A stretch of DNA of 64,000 nucleotides from Casuarius casuarius (GCA_003342895.1 PTFA01000028.1:5252780-5316779); one strand, 5' to 3'. Positions 1 to 12,572 are shown, counted from the first letter of the stretch. A program made the numbers and translations. Notes: generated by a model not told the origin, from the sequence alone.

Positions 1-324
1 ATGCAGCATTCTGGACATCACTCCAAACCACCAAGGAACTAAGAAAAATAAGCATGCGTGAAAGAGTAATGCATAAACCACTAAGCATGTTCCAAATTGC
101 ATGTTTTCCTCTATTCTATTAATGTATGTCAAAATTTGAAACTATATTTAAAGTGATTTGCATATTCGATTCCAAATTGTAACAGTATTATAAATTTTGG
201 TGTAATTCAGGAAGAAGTTTCTAAAATGTTGGAATAAAAAATACAAGACTATGATAGCACGTTCAACTCCACAAGCTTATGGAATACACCTCCCAAACCT
301 TTTCCCCACACACATGCTTTTCCC
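1..324. other. AT-rich non-coding DNA
   Basis: AT-rich sequence with no splice-flanked open segment and no repeat that I recognise. It leads directly into the CR1 fragment that starts near 325. Confidence 0.5.
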
Positions 325-1075
325 GAAATTCAGCAAGGACAAACACAAAGTCCTGTACCTGGGATGGACTAACTCCTTGTACAGGCTGGGGACTGACTAC
401 CTGGGGAGTAGCTCTGCTGAAACGGAGTTGGGGATCGTGATGGACAGTTGGCTAAAAATGAGTCAGCAGTGTGGTCTGGCAGCAAGGAAGGCCAAGAATA
501 TCCTGGCCTACATTAACAGGAGCTTTGCTGGTAGATACCCAATTTTTCCCCTTCATCCAAAACTTCTTACATTGCATCTGGAATACCATGTTCAGTTTTG
601 CCCCCCAGTACAAGAAAAGTGTCGATAAAATTGAGCAAGTCCAGTGGAGGGCCATCAAGATGGTCAGAGAGCTGGAGGACATGCCCTGTGAGGATGGACT
701 CCCTCGGCCTGGAGAAAGGAGGACTTGGGGGAAGGAAACCTAATAGCAGCCTTCAAACACCTAAGAGGACGCTACCAAGTAAAGAGCCTTGGTCCATTTT
801 TTGAGGTGCACAGTGGGAGAATGAGAGACAACAGTCATAAATTTAAACAGGGGAAGTTCATACTAGATATAAGAATTTTTTTTTCACTATAAGAACAATT
901 AAGCATTACAGCAGCTTGCCCAGAAAAGCTGTGAAATCTTGTATGTTTTGGAGACCCAAATGGCCAAAGGGCTGAGCAAGCTGGTTTGACTTCAGTACTG
1001 ACCCTGCTTTGAACAGGAGGTTGGACTAGAGACCTCCTGGGATCCCTTCCAACCAGAAGGATTCTATGATTCTGA
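325..1075 (+). mobile_element. CR1 LINE, 3' end of ORF2 plus 3' UTR
   Basis: Truncated CR1 non-LTR retrotransposon in sense orientation. The first half encodes the C-terminal part of the CR1 reverse transcriptase polyprotein: the segments AARKAKNILAYINRSFAG and PQYKKSVDKIEQVQWRAIKM match the family's conserved tail but lie in different frames, so at least one frameshift separates them. The 3' UTR reads ggttggactagagacctcctgg, then cccttccaacc, and the element ends in attctatgattctg, the diagnostic CR1 terminus. The 5' end is missing, as expected from the usual 5' truncation during target-primed reverse transcription. It is dead as a transposon. The 5' boundary is uncertain by a few tens of bases. 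Confidence 0.88.
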
Positions 1076-3529
1076 ACTACAGGTTTTCCTAGAATGAGGA
1101 AAACTTAATTTTTATCCATAGATCAGGACAGGACATACAGAGAACTTCTCTTTATCTACAAGAATAAAATGACTCAGCAAGTCAGTAGGATCTAATGAAG
1201 AGGTATAAACTGATTTTTGAGAACATGGTTTCACAAAGGAAAATCTGTGCAGGACTCTTAATCAAAGCATGCTGCTGAGAACAGATGGAGGAAAACATAC
1301 TGGGGGTACTGGAAAGTCAAGCAAGGCCTCAAATTGCCTTTGAATTCCAGGCACATAGCATATTCCACCAGAGAAGTTAAGGGGACTGGATCAAGCAGCT
1401 TTGATCCAACTTCTCCCTTCTGTTTCTAAAGCAGTTAATGTACACGACAATGAAAATACAGCAATGCTTAGAGAGGCAGAGACTAACTACATGTCATAAA
1501 TAAAAAAGGTTGAATCATTTTCTTTTAAACCCTGACCTGTTCAAGCATCTAACTACAAGATCAATTTTAAATATGGAAAAATCAGTGGATTGCTCAGACA
1601 ATTAGAATTAAGTGGCGCTTTTAGACAAGTTTTTTTGCATGGAGTCCTGGCTCCTAAGGTAAATAAAGTGATATGGACAGGATAAGATAGGATCAGCCTG
1701 TAAAGGCAAAAGAACCTTTTTTCATACATCTATCCACCTGCCAAAAGCACAGCCATGATTTTCCTCACCCAAACACAACAAATACCAAAAAAAGGAGGGG
1801 AGCAAGCACTCTATTAAAAAGAAAGACAGTTTTTTGTCTAATAGATTTGTGACAAAACTAGCAAGAAAACTCACATGTCTTCCACTCTCCCCATAACCAC
1901 ACAGGCAGTGCACTTTCCTCTATATCCCAGATGGCTAAAACCAAACCAAAATACTCCCAAGCACATCAGAATTAAAAAAAAAAAAAAAAAAAAATAGTCT
2001 ATGGTCACTTTCTCTCTCAAGAACTCTTTCTTACAAATTTCACAATAGCTCATACTGATTTTTACAATAGTTGGCAAAAGAGAGAGCGAGAACTCCACTT
2101 CTTCCTTTCTACTAAACCAGTTGTAAATTTTGCTGTGGCATTCTCTCTCTCCCCCCTCCAAAGAAAACATGACATTCTTAATTTTTAGGTACTTCCTCAT
2201 TTGTGAATAGGAAATATTTTAGTATAATTCAGGGAGAGTCTTCTATATTCTATAGCAGGCAGAACTGTGGATTTAATATTTTTATTTACAGTCAACAGGA
2301 GAAGCAAATAAGCTAGACACTATTAACACAACACAGACATTTTGATAACATCCCTTTGTCACATATACTGACTTTTTGCACAACGGGAACCACGTATACT
2401 TAGGCTCCTAAGCAAAAATGAAAAAAGAATGCAGTTATATCCACTGTATCTTAAAACATCTCCTTCAAATAGCTTTTTTTTCAGATATACTACTGTGCAG
2501 TACTTCCATGTATTATACAACAGTAATTATCCAAATCAAAGAAATATATACTTACTTCAGGAAAGTTTGTATGACCAATTATGTCACTATGAATAGAAAT
2601 AATTCAGTCAATGGGTTCTTTGTCTTTTGCTATCAATGCAGAACAGTATAAAATTTAAAAAACATACTATTTAATAGGCGCCGTTACGGCTAGCTTCAGA
2701 AATAACAGCAAAACAAGAAAGGGAAAGTATTTTCTTAAGAGACATACTGCTAAGCAGGTTAAAAAACATTATAGATTAATTACAATGCTAAACAACACAG
2801 AAAACACTAACAGCTCAAGACAGACAATAGATTTTTTAACATTTCTTCCCAAGCTAATTATTCCCTCTCACATACAGATGAAAAAATAAGGTTCAGTTTT
2901 TGTTTTCTCCATTACTATCTACCTCATTTACTAAGTATAGAAGATCATACTACCTATCTATACAATTTAAAGCAAATTCAAATTAGCATACTATATAGAG
3001 TAATATTACAACTTGCAAGCTGTTTCAATGAGAAAAAAGTTCTCACTTTTTATACTACTGAAAATATTTCACCCAAAAGCACCTGATCTGAAGTTTACAC
3101 CTAATAAAAGCCAGATGTACTTCTAATACACTGCTGATCCACGTTCTTAATTCCAGTTTTCCCACCACACCACCCTGCCCAAGAAAGCGGCGCAGGCTAG
3201 TTTTACACATCATTAAAATGTTTAAACCAAATATTACATTTTTATAATCCTAGCAATTCCCACAAAACTAAACAGAATAAATGCAGAGGCATTAACAGAC
3301 CTACACTGTGAATGAGAAAGATCCCTCAGCCTGTTCCCTAATTCAACAAGCACCTGAGTGATCAGTGAATCAAATTACTGTTTCTTTAACAAATAAGCCA
3401 ATACTAACTAAAGTAAGAGATACACAAATACATTTTTAGCAAAGTTACTCTCTAAATGAATATTATCTTACAGTGTTTATTTTATATGTTTAAAACTTTA
3501 TTGGAAATTAATAATATGAAACATCAATG
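1076..3529. other. Non-coding AT-rich stretch
   Basis: No convincing gene. It contains an A21 tract (1974-1994). A 31-base segment at 2556-2586 has minus-strand splice consensus on both sides, but it is too short to support alone. A minus-strand open stretch near 1870-1915 also ends at a GTGAGT-like site, without a corroborating neighbour. Confidence 0.45.
1974..1994 (+). repeat. Poly(A) tract, A21
   Basis: Uninterrupted run of 21 A residues. No retro-element body that I recognise lies immediately 5' of it, so it is listed as simple sequence only. Confidence 0.9.
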
Positions 3530-3725
3530 AGTCCAGTCCCACACTCTCTGAAATCAGTGGGAACTTTTGCCATTAGTGTTAAATGGGAGGATAAAAGGAC
3601 ATGCACTGTCCATTTTCAAGGCTGCGTAAAAATATTGAACAAGTTCACTTTTATAACTAGCTTCTCAAGCTGTATGCCCATTTCACAGACGGGGACAGCG
3701 CAGCAGAGGCAAGTCACCTCCCACG
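3530..3725 (+). repeat. Possible ancient SINE-like fragment
   Basis: The segment holds ctgaaatcagtgggaactt and later cccatttcacagacgggga followed by agaggcaagtcacct. These resemble the conserved amniote core-SINE/MIR phrase (ccattttacagatggggaaact ... aagtgacttgcccaaggtcac). The resemblance is partial and from memory; it could be coincidence. Confidence 0.33.
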
Positions 3726-4110
3726 AGCGGCACACGGCGCCTTACGCCACGGCCAGCCCTTCGGCCTCGCTCCGTGGAGCCCGCCGTGGCCGGGAGCCCG
3801 ACAGCCGGAGCCTCGCCAAGGCGGCGCGCCCTGCGAGGAGGGGCCCCGCACCGCCGCGCCCCTGCGAGAGCACACCCGTGCCTGCCAAACTACAGCCCGT
3901 TCTGGCCACAAAATCGCTCCAGGTGGCTGCAGCCAAGCTGCAGCTTAGTGAGCGGCTGCTTGCTGCAGCCACCCCCCCGGCGTTGCGGAGCGGCCCCCCA
4001 GCAGCACCCCGCAGGACTGGGACCTGCAACGCAGCCGGGACAAGGACTGGGCTGAAGAGGAGGCCCCCAGGCGGGCCAGGCCAGGCAGGCTAGGGTGCTC
4101 ACCCGATACT
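3690..4110. promoter_or_regulatory. Small GC/CpG island
   Basis: About 420 bases of sharply higher GC and CpG content inside AT-rich DNA (many cg dinucleotides between 3720 and 4080). On the minus strand two donor-like sites lie beside it: CGG|GTGAGC near 4101 and CTG|GTAAGA near 4130. It might mark a promoter for a transcript in either direction, or be a GC-rich insertion. A plus-strand open frame of 188 codons (3527-4093) crosses it; its Ala/Pro/Arg-rich composition is what any frame in such sequence would give, so I do not call it a gene. Confidence 0.4.
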
Positions 4111-4558
4111 CAGGTGCTCGTGAAACCCTCTTACCAGTAGCCAGCTCTTCAGTAACTGGCTAGAGTCACTTGGCAGGCTTCGGCTATTCTTCTTTCTAAA
4201 TGTCAAGTGGCTTAAAAATAACAGCTTCTGAAGAGTATTATTAGCGTCCAAATTATTGCCCCCAGATTACCACACACTGTGGCACACAAAACAGTAAGTT
4301 TACACAAAAAGTACTCTGCTGGAAGAAGGGGAACAGGCTGTCTCAAAGGAAGACAGCCAAGTTACCCTCTCATGAAGTCTTAAGAGAGAGCAAAACTGTA
4401 GATTTTTGTTAAGTCGTTAGCAGATAACATACCACTTGATTTAAATGGTAGATAGTCTGCGATTGTCTCAGAATGCTGCACGGCCGTCCTGCCCTGCTGC
4501 TCTGAAACAAGGCACGTTACATCATGCACACGCACACTCTTTAACCAACAACTGCTGC

Positions 4559-4575
4559 TTTTTTTTTTCTTTCTT

Positions 4576-4609
<34 letters not shown>
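4559..4609 (-). repeat. Long T tract (poly(A) on minus strand)
   Basis: T-rich run with a few C interruptions at its 5' part, ending in 32 uninterrupted T residues at 4578-4609. CR1 elements do not leave such tails, so this is either a plain microsatellite or the tail of an unrecognised retrocopy on the minus strand. Confidence 0.85.
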
Positions 4610-5449
4610 CAATCCAACACCTGTTTTCCAGGCCAAAGTTTCATTCAGAATATTGTCAATATTGTCATAGTTTTGGAAGCTCCAACTATTATATATCAAT
4701 GAAACAATCATTACAGTTCCCAAATTCCCTTAGAAAATTCCTGTGTTTTTCAGTACTCCTGCACCACAAAGGATTCTTCCAATCTAACCAAGAACCTGTT
4801 TCTTTTGTGGTTTGAACCTAAAGAAGATGCTCCCTTAAGCACAGTCTTCCCCCCCACCAGCAAAGAAATGCAAAATAATTTTAACATCCAAATTCCTATA
4901 TGTTTAAGACATCTAACAAAGCAACCAAGCATATAGCCAGGGACCAGCTTACTAAGACATGAACAAGCTGTTACATTCCTTAAAATACAGTTTCAAACTC
5001 CCCTATGGTGTCAGGACAAACAGCATTATTTGTCATAAGCATATATTCTGTTTTGGACTAATTTCCATGTCTTCCTCACAGCTTTCATCTCCACAGATAC
5101 AGTGATAAAAAAAAAGTAGCTTATAAAATTAAAGCAATGATAGACACTACTGGTTAGCACAGTTCTTATAAGCCTTCCACCAATGAAAAGATTCGTTTTA
5201 AACATGAATCTCTTCTGCGATTCATATAATGATTTTGCTAAGTCACAAAATCTAGTATTTAGGCCATTCAATGTGACATAAAAGCACAGTTCCTTCTACA
5301 AAAACTTGCGTAGCTGAACAATCCTATAAGCAGCCCTGTCATTCACCCAGACCTTAATTCAAAGCTAAAAAATACCCTTAGAACACACCAGCATGTTTAT
5401 TTTCAACTGTCCTCCAGCTTGTGTCTCAGACCTGATCTTCAGTCTTGTA

Positions 5450-5505
5450 AAAAAAAAAAAAAAAACAAAAAAAACCCCAAACAAACAAAAAAAACCCCTG
5501 AACAA
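5450..5505 (+). repeat. A-rich low-complexity tract
   Basis: Run of A residues followed by interspersed C blocks (aaaccccaaacaaacaaaa pattern). Simple sequence. Confidence 0.8.
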
Positions 5506-6629
5506 AGCACAATTAAATAAAAAAGATGTTCTGAACAAAATTTCATGTGCCTTCCTTCCTTGAGTGTATATGTAAATCTTGTCATGGAAATAAAAGCACT
5601 CAAGTGTTACCTGCCCAGTTTTCCAGCTCTGCAGAACAACTTGCAGTTTCCACAGCCCTCTGCAAAAAGCCCTAAGCCACTTCAGCCCATCCAGCCGGCT
5701 CTTCCAGTTGGGAGGTCACAAGCCAAGGGAGAGATGACCCTTTGATGCTAACGCCAGGAAGGGGAAATGAGGGAGCCACTGTTCGGTAAGAGTTAAAAAT
5801 TATACTCCGTGTGCAGATGGAAGAAATAGCAGGCCTCGAGGGCATTGGGAATTCAACAGCAACTAAGAAAAAAGTTAACTGTGGTTTTATTCACCACAAA
5901 GAAGCTTTTCTTTGCCTTTTTAATTTTCATCATTTTAGGCTTACTCTGGAGCCAATTTGTTTAAGCACTGCTATGGACTATCTTCTTTTCAGAAAATCAG
6001 TCTGTCCTGGTCATACGACAAATAGCACCTTAGGGTTTTATTGGTTCTTACCCATTAGCTTTTCCTGAAGCTGATAATAGTCCTGTTTGAAGACTGTCAC
6101 AGCACACTTTGTAAGAAGTTCTACTTATCTTTAAAGGACATTTCCTAGAGTATTCCATCTGGTGAGGTTCTGTATACCTGAGAAATAATTTGTTTACAAG
6201 TTATGAGCTCCTAGGGTTAACATTCTATTTCCCTAGATTTCTACTCTTCTTTTTACTGCCTAAGACGCTCTATTGTGAAAGGCTGTCCCTGTACACACAT
6301 GCGCATGAACAGGAGAACTGCATCTAAAGTCCCAGACTCAGAGGAAAGGGAGAAAAAAAAAATTTCTCTCTGCTTTTCCTTTCCTTTTCAAGGTTATTAT
6401 AATTAATTCTTAAAAAAAAGACATCGATTGCTACCTCTACCATTTCCTGTACAAAGGCACCTGAAAGGCTGAACTGGAATGTCATAGGCCAGTTTTGGAC
6501 CCAAATCACAGGCTTGCAGAATACTCCAACAAGGACTCCAGTTACATGGGGCAGGGGGAGGGTTACCCAACCTTTTTACCCCTCTTCCCCAGCTGGGGTT
6601 AAGTTGACAGACCACAGAAACTTTTAAAG

Positions 6630-6786
6630 TTTACAGGTTGCCCAGGAGCCTTCATCCCAGGAAATATTCGTAATTCAGCTGGACAAGACACTGAGCAACT
6701 AGATTCAAGCCAGCCCTGCTGTGAGCAGGGCATAGGGCCAGATGATCTATAGCAGTCCCTTCTAACTTGTATTATTCTATGATTCT
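6630..6786 (+). mobile_element. CR1 LINE 3' UTR fragment
   Basis: Short sense-orientation CR1 3' end. Diagnostic pieces in order: gttgcccaggagccttcatc, then ccagccctgctgtgagcagg, then ggccagatgatctatagcag, cccttctaactt and terminal attctatgattct. It is more diverged than the copy at 325-1075. Only the last 150 or so bases remain. Confidence 0.75.
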
Positions 6787-7289
6787 AACTAAAAATAACT
6801 GAATATAAATCATATGCAGATATGTTTTCCTCGAATATGGATGCCTGGCCTTCCTAGCTTGCATGTTTTCTTTCCCTGATTGACCTTTACATTCCCAAAG
6901 GTAGGTAGGTATTGAATGTGCAAGAAAGTTTATGATAATCATAAGATCTTTGATGTCTTCTCCTTTCACTTTTACCAATACCCGTGGGAGTGAATGAAGA
7001 TTCTTTGCTTTCCTAGTGTTTTCCAATTGAGAGACTGAGATAGGAATCAGTTCATTTAACTTGTATTTGCTGTATATTATAAATTACAAAAAGCCCATGG
7101 TACTTTCTCAATGAATAATTTTTTAGTTGAAGATGTTTTGATGAAAGGAATGAATTAGAAAAAAATGTTACTTACAATTCAGGTCATATGCTCCACCTGA
7201 TTTAGACATTTTTAAAGTTTACTGGCAATTCAAACTCCTGGAGAATGCCTATCTAATATACATACATTGTTCTGAGAAGAGAAAGACCT

Positions 7290-7880
7290 TCAAAAACATC
7301 TCATGGCTGCTCTCAGGTCTGCTAAATCCTGAAGATATGGGGGTGAAGAATGCCAGTGTAATTTTACAATGTATCAAAAAGGTTATCACCAGCCCAGAGG
7401 GAAGTATTTATCAGTAGCTTAAAGGCTCTTGTGAAATCTTACCTTGAACACTGCATAGAATTATTATCCATATCTGGTGTGGGGGGACATTTAAGTTGGA
7501 TTAGACACAGAGAAGGACCACCGGCCTGAACAAGGGAAAGGAGGGCTGAGAAAACATAAGAGATTTTGGCTCCTTTAGCCTAACAAAATGATGATGATAA
7601 AAAGGAGATAATTGTTTCCTACAGTTACTGTAGATGAAGAAATAGCAAGGAGAGAGAAGAAATACTTAACTTAAAAGCCAATGTTGGCACAGGAACAAAC
7701 AGACGTAAACTGACCATGAATAAGTTTAAGTTTCAGGTTAAAAGATTTCTAAACGTTCTGAAAGACCAAGATTCTGCAATAGCCTTTGAACGAGAGAAGT
7801 TAGGCAGGAAACCTAACTAGTTTTAAGTTAGAGGTTGACAATATCATGAAAGGAATTACATACAACCTGGTTGTCTGTAA
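7290..7880 (+). mobile_element. Old CR1 LINE fragment (ORF2 end and 3' UTR)
   Basis: Heavily diverged sense-strand CR1 remnant. Recognisable blocks: cttgtgaaatcttaccttgaacac (YLEH-type block of the ORF2 tail), ggctcctttagcctaacaaa (family: ctatttagcttaacaaag), agtttaagtttcaggttaaa (family: aaattcagactggaaataag) and ctaactagttttaagttagagg. No frame is intact. The 5' limit is uncertain and may reach 7080. Confidence 0.6.
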
Positions 7881-10800
7881 TACCAAGGGAACAAACTCAC
7901 TAAGGTGGCCTTTCTCATCCAAAGTTCTTTGTATTTATGAGAATATGCTCATGTATCCTTGAATCAGCTCTCAAATTAATATTTAATACTGTAAACCACC
8001 CAAACCCCCACTGTTAAAAAGAAGATACAATGTTGTAAATCCATTTAAAATTGTATCAAAGCATTAAGCATCAAAAATGCAGTTTCTCATCTGAGCATTA
8101 CAAAACCCGTTAGGTTACAGAACTACTAGATGTACCCCATGATTTTCCTCATTAAAAGCAGCAGACAACTGCATTTATTAAAAATGTTGACCATGCACAA
8201 GGTGTTTACATCAGCTACATTCATAAAGTCCTTTTTAAAGAACATGAAATCGCCATTTATAGCACTCTAGACAGAGCCTAAAAAACAAGACATGGTGGTA
8301 TAAAGCTGTTTATTCTGAATATTATTAGCTCTTCTTTTTTGTGAACTGTATAAACAAAGTAATATCCATGCAAAAATTTTTTTGAAACAAAACATGAAAA
8401 ATGAAGGTCAAACAGACCTCCCTGCAAACAAAAACGAAAGGGAGAAAAACGGTCACTTCACAGAGCACAAACCTTAGAGAATCCATATAAAAGATTCTGT
8501 AAGAACACAGGAACTTTACTATATCCCTCACAGAAAACTGGCCTCTGTAACAAACTAAGAGGCAACACTTCTTTCGAATGCATAACAACTACGTCTGAAA
8601 GTTCCTCTTGTTCTCTGAATCTCTCAAATCATTGTTTTGTGCTATTTTATTAGCAATGAGCATTTTAACAGACTTCGGCCATTTTCTTGCTAACGGAGTA
8701 CATGCAATAATGCATGTGCAATGTGAACAGTTAAGGGACAGCCAACAAAGCAGTGAGATGGAGGGTATAAGCACTCCCACCATTCCCACTCCTTGGAAGG
8801 CGGGAAGGATGTGTCACAACCACTCTTCTCATGCCCCACTTCAGGTTTTTGGGCCAACTCTACTGTTTTCCCAAGAAAAACCATCTGCAGCTGAACTCAC
8901 AGCTCTCTTAAGCCTTCAACTTCAATATAACAATGCTAATTTTAAAACTTCCAAGGGGGCCTCTGGATTTCACTATTGAACCCTGAAACAAGGTATAATC
9001 TTATCTGTTTAATCAAGTTTCTCTTTGTCAAAATTTAAGAAGTAACAAATTCAGGTTTTTCCCCCCCTTTTTTTCAGGTTGAAGGCAGCAAATTATTTCC
9101 ACGTTACATTAAATCAAATATTTGCAAATAATCTATTTGCAAATAATCTAATAAGCTACATGTTTTAATAACAGTTCCAGTTCTGCATCAATTGAAAATG
9201 CAGACTCCTACCAATAGTCACTATTTTTCAAGACCTATACATATAGGAGAGAAGGCAATCATACTGGGAAAAATGATGCATAGCCCAGTTTCTATGAGCT
9301 TTCTTATCATTTATAACAAATTCATCCCAAGAACAAGAATCAGACAATTCCTTAGGTCTGACTGTTCAGTGCACTCATTCAATATCATAATTCTGTAAAG
9401 TTTGAAGCTGTAAGTTCCAGAGTCCCTAAGTACTAACTTTTTCTCTGCAATACCTACAATTTTCTGATGCATTTGTATTGACTTTATTTCTAAAGGATTT
9501 TTCCAAGGATGGTTGAGTTTTAGAATGCAACATGAATAAATTTTCTTATATAATTTCTTTCTTACGGTATTCCAGCAACTGAACACTGACTCAAAATCTC
9601 TTACAAGAACAGTTGGCTGGTTTAAATCATTGCCTTTGAAAGTGCAAAGACAATATGGAGCTACTTTACTCCCCAGTATCCTTTATAGTATTAAAAACTT
9701 TTCAAATAAAGGAAGAAAATTACACATGTACACACATTCTCTCTCCTATTCATATATATTGCACATACACATACATGTAATATTCCCCAGCTCAATTCAG
9801 GTGGTTCCCAGAGGTTTTAGCATTTGAAAAGCAGTTATATCTATGAAACAGACCCTTTTCTTGTTCATTTATTAGCACTGTTTTCAAAGGCTTGTTCAGA
9901 GAATGAAGCACAAGAAAAATGCAAAGTCTCCACTACGCTCCACTAACAAAGTATCCAATCAGTTCCCACTGAGTTCTAGTTCTTTTTGTGTCCACATGTA
10001 AGTGATTAAGAATACATTGTTTGAAACTTAATTCCACATCTGTTGTTCTGCAGGACTTGGAAAACAGATGAATTTTTCTGACAATTATTTGCAGAGTATA
10101 ATCACAAGCATCTGTAATGGTATGCTCAAGTGCAAGAAGAAAACACCATGAATCCAAGAAGGTTTTTTGCTGAATATTTTTGTTTCCTTACTAAGTAAGA
10201 TTTAAAAAAAAGTTATCAGATGGAAATCATTAATAATTGCTTGAGAAGCCATCCACTGTAACTCAAAACAAGCAAAATCCAGCTTTCCTTCCTAAAACTC
10301 TTTGTTTCACCTCCCAGTAGTTTACCCATACAGCCAAAATCCATTTTATGTTCTGTCAGGTAACTTTTAAAAATTATGCAGAAGTGAAGTGACAAAAGTC
10401 CACAGAACTACAACACAGAAAATACATGGTTTTTTCATAGACCGCTACAGTTGTGACACAACTTTCAATGCTATTAGTTGCAAGAGTCAGCCTGTTTTCA
10501 ATGGATGGACGTGTAAGTGATAAGGATATATTTTCTTGAAATCTCTATCTATGAAATACTGATAACCACGGAAAAGAAGAATAGGAAACTCTTGGCTTAT
10601 TTTAGAACGCCAGCACTGACAGCATCAAAGGATACTGGGGAACGCAAGCTTCAAGAAAGCACTTCCTCATGGAAGGTGCAGTTGTGCTGAGGAAATCTGC
10701 TGCAGCTTGTCGTGAATGTGAAATTTCACATTTGCTCAAGAAACTACTGGACATGTTAATGGAGGAAAGATCCACTGAATACTATTAAACACAAAACCGT

Positions 10801-11070
10801 CTTCTTAGAGGACTGAGTAAGTTCTCAAAATGTAGAGCAGTGGAGGCTATGAAAGCATGAACTTAAGATTGCTCTGTACTCAAGGCCACTGGCCATCAGA
10901 CACTGGGCTTAATGAACCTCTGGACTACACTGGTATTTGTGGCCTTATGACCTTAGCTTGGACCTCTGACCTATACATATAACAAGTGCAGGAGCAACCT
11001 TAGCTACAGTGACTGAGGAAGCTATGGAGGGCTCAGGGTAACTGAAAGGAACACTTTGACCCTTTTTAAA
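7881..11070. other. Apparently empty non-coding DNA
   Basis: No supported exon, RNA gene or recognisable repeat. It contains a 16-base tandem duplication around atttgcaaataatct at 9119-9150. The stretch lies downstream of the last inferred exon of the minus-strand gene. Confidence 0.45.
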
Positions 11071-11075
11071 TTATT

Positions 11076-11081
11076 TTTATT
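11076..11081 (-). promoter_or_regulatory. Candidate polyadenylation signal
   Basis: AATAAA on the minus strand about 210 bases beyond the in-frame stop of the predicted terminal exon (11291-11442). The position fits a short 3' UTR, but the hexamer lies in a T/A-rich tract (11070-11092) where it arises easily by chance. Confidence 0.3.
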
Positions 11082-11290
11082 TTTTTTTAAACTTAATGCT
11101 GAGCTTAAAGTAACAATTAGTCACCTATGAGGACAAGTCAAGGAAAGGCCAAAATTTTAGTTCAGTTACAGCAAACTGATGAGTTAGTTAAAGAAACCAG
11201 ACACTACTGCCAACTCCTACAACTTTACTGTGAACTTCCCAATACTTGGTGTTTTCTGAAAACCACGAATGCCAGACTTAAGTGATTACC

Positions 11291-11442
11291 TCACATAATA
11301 AAAGAAGGTGCTTTCAATCTTTTCTCCACAGTCATTAGAACTACAAATATGGATGACAACATAAGCACAACCAAAGAAAAAAGAAAAAAGCCACCCACAA
11401 TAAAACCTCCAAGCCCAAAAAATACAGAATTTAAATCACTTT
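11291..11442 (-). CDS. Predicted terminal exon with C-terminal membrane anchor
   Basis: Minus-strand open segment of about 49 codons ending in TGA at 11291-11293. After an acceptor read as ttttacaaag|AAAGTG, two bases complete the codon begun by the exon at 16868-16949, giving a Lys in frame. The peptide starts SDLNSVFFGLGG, continues through a hydrophobic run (FIVGGFFLFSLVVLML, then SSIFVVLM) and closes with the basic tail TVEKRLKAPSFIM. Such a layout suggests one transmembrane helix near the C terminus with a short tail, as in type I or tail-anchored proteins. Weak points: the DNA upstream of the acceptor is purine-rich in transcript sense, so the polypyrimidine tract is poor. An alternative is a donor AT|GTGAGG at 11293-11294 leading to a further exon. 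Function unknown. Confidence 0.5.
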
Positions 11443-12531
11443 CTTTGTAAAATGATGAGTTTTTTATGTCATTATTTTGGGTTCTGATCCCCTCTTCCTT
11501 CTTCTTTTTTTTTTTTTTCTTTCTTTTTTTTTTTTCCCCCAAAGTTTACTGGTATTGGCAACAGTGGAAACAAAATTAAAACTCAGAATTCTCCTATGTG
11601 GCCAAACAGCCTCAAATGTGCCAAAACACTGAGTCACCTTGGATGGAATAGACGAGGGACTTAAACAAGAACCTGCCAGGCTTCCTGAAGAGGGAAAGGA
11701 GAACAGGAGCAGAAGAAAGCAAGGTCAACTAATAGAATGCTTATAAGTTACGTTAAGTGGAAGGTATAAAAGGAAAGAAAAAAGTCTGTTTTCCACAGCA
11801 AATGACATAGTTGGGTTTTAAAGTTTTCTGCTAAGCAAAATTGTTAACCGACATTAATTAATTAGGACTTAGATTTAAAATGCATAGGATAACTGAGTGC
11901 ATAAGTCAGAAGGCACGAAATGGTCTGCTCTCTATGATTATTATATATATCCAGCTTCATTATGTAACTCACAGAATGGTACAAAGGAAATACTATTAAT
12001 ACAGAAGATGCATTTTGCTTTGGAAGAAACATTTCTAACAAATCTGTATTAAAGCCCTGAAAATTAAAAGGATAAACAATATTGTTTGACTAAGGATTAA
12101 AACACACCAAATACCCTTATTTATACATAAAAAGTAGTCAAGCAGTGCAAGCACGACTATCATATCCATCAGTTTACTGTAAACAATAACTTTGACTTTT
12201 ATTCTTTCATTTAAAATGATCTAATATTGTAGAGAATCACTGAAGGCTTCCTGTTGGTAAAGGAAGATTGGACACATCTACAGCCATTAACAGTCTGCAG
12301 AAAAAGATCAGGTGAAAAAATAAAACTCTCTCCCCCACCTCCATCCCACTCACGGCAGGACAGCACTGAGGTACAGGTCACCTGTCAGCGTGCTTTGAAC
12401 ACCAGGGCTCTCCCTGCACAGATGTTTCCCAACTTGTCTTCCATGTGCTATGGGCACTGGAAGACATGTACCTTTAATTCTTTTAGTTTGAGCATCCTCT
12501 GCCAATACAGTTTCCTAAAAAACACAGCATG

Positions 12532-12538
<7 letters not shown>

Positions 12539-12569
<31 letters not shown>
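12539..12569 (+). repeat. (AC)n microsatellite
   Basis: About 15 perfect AC repeats flanked by gcgcgcac and agagag, followed by an A-tract. Probably length-polymorphic. Confidence 0.92.

Positions 12570-12572
<3 letters not shown>

Larger units (their letters stand above)
4111..6629. other. Non-coding stretch with homopolymer tracts
   Basis: No supported gene. It contains a long T-rich tract (4559-4609) and an A-rich tract (5450-5505). A minus-strand CAG|GTAACA donor near 5610 follows short segments open in all frames, which is not informative. Confidence 0.45.

Noticed and set aside
2556..2586. 31-base minus-strand segment (acceptor ttctattcatag, donor TGAA|GTAAGT) encoding DIIGHTNFPE
   Set aside because: Fits the phase only if the terminal exon at 11.3 kb is spliced rather than ending at its stop; too short to call.
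7172..7217. Minus-strand segment ending AATT|GTAAGT with ATG frame MSKSGGAYDLN
   Set aside because: All frames contain stops from the acceptor; would only work as a start-codon exon and has no supporting partner.
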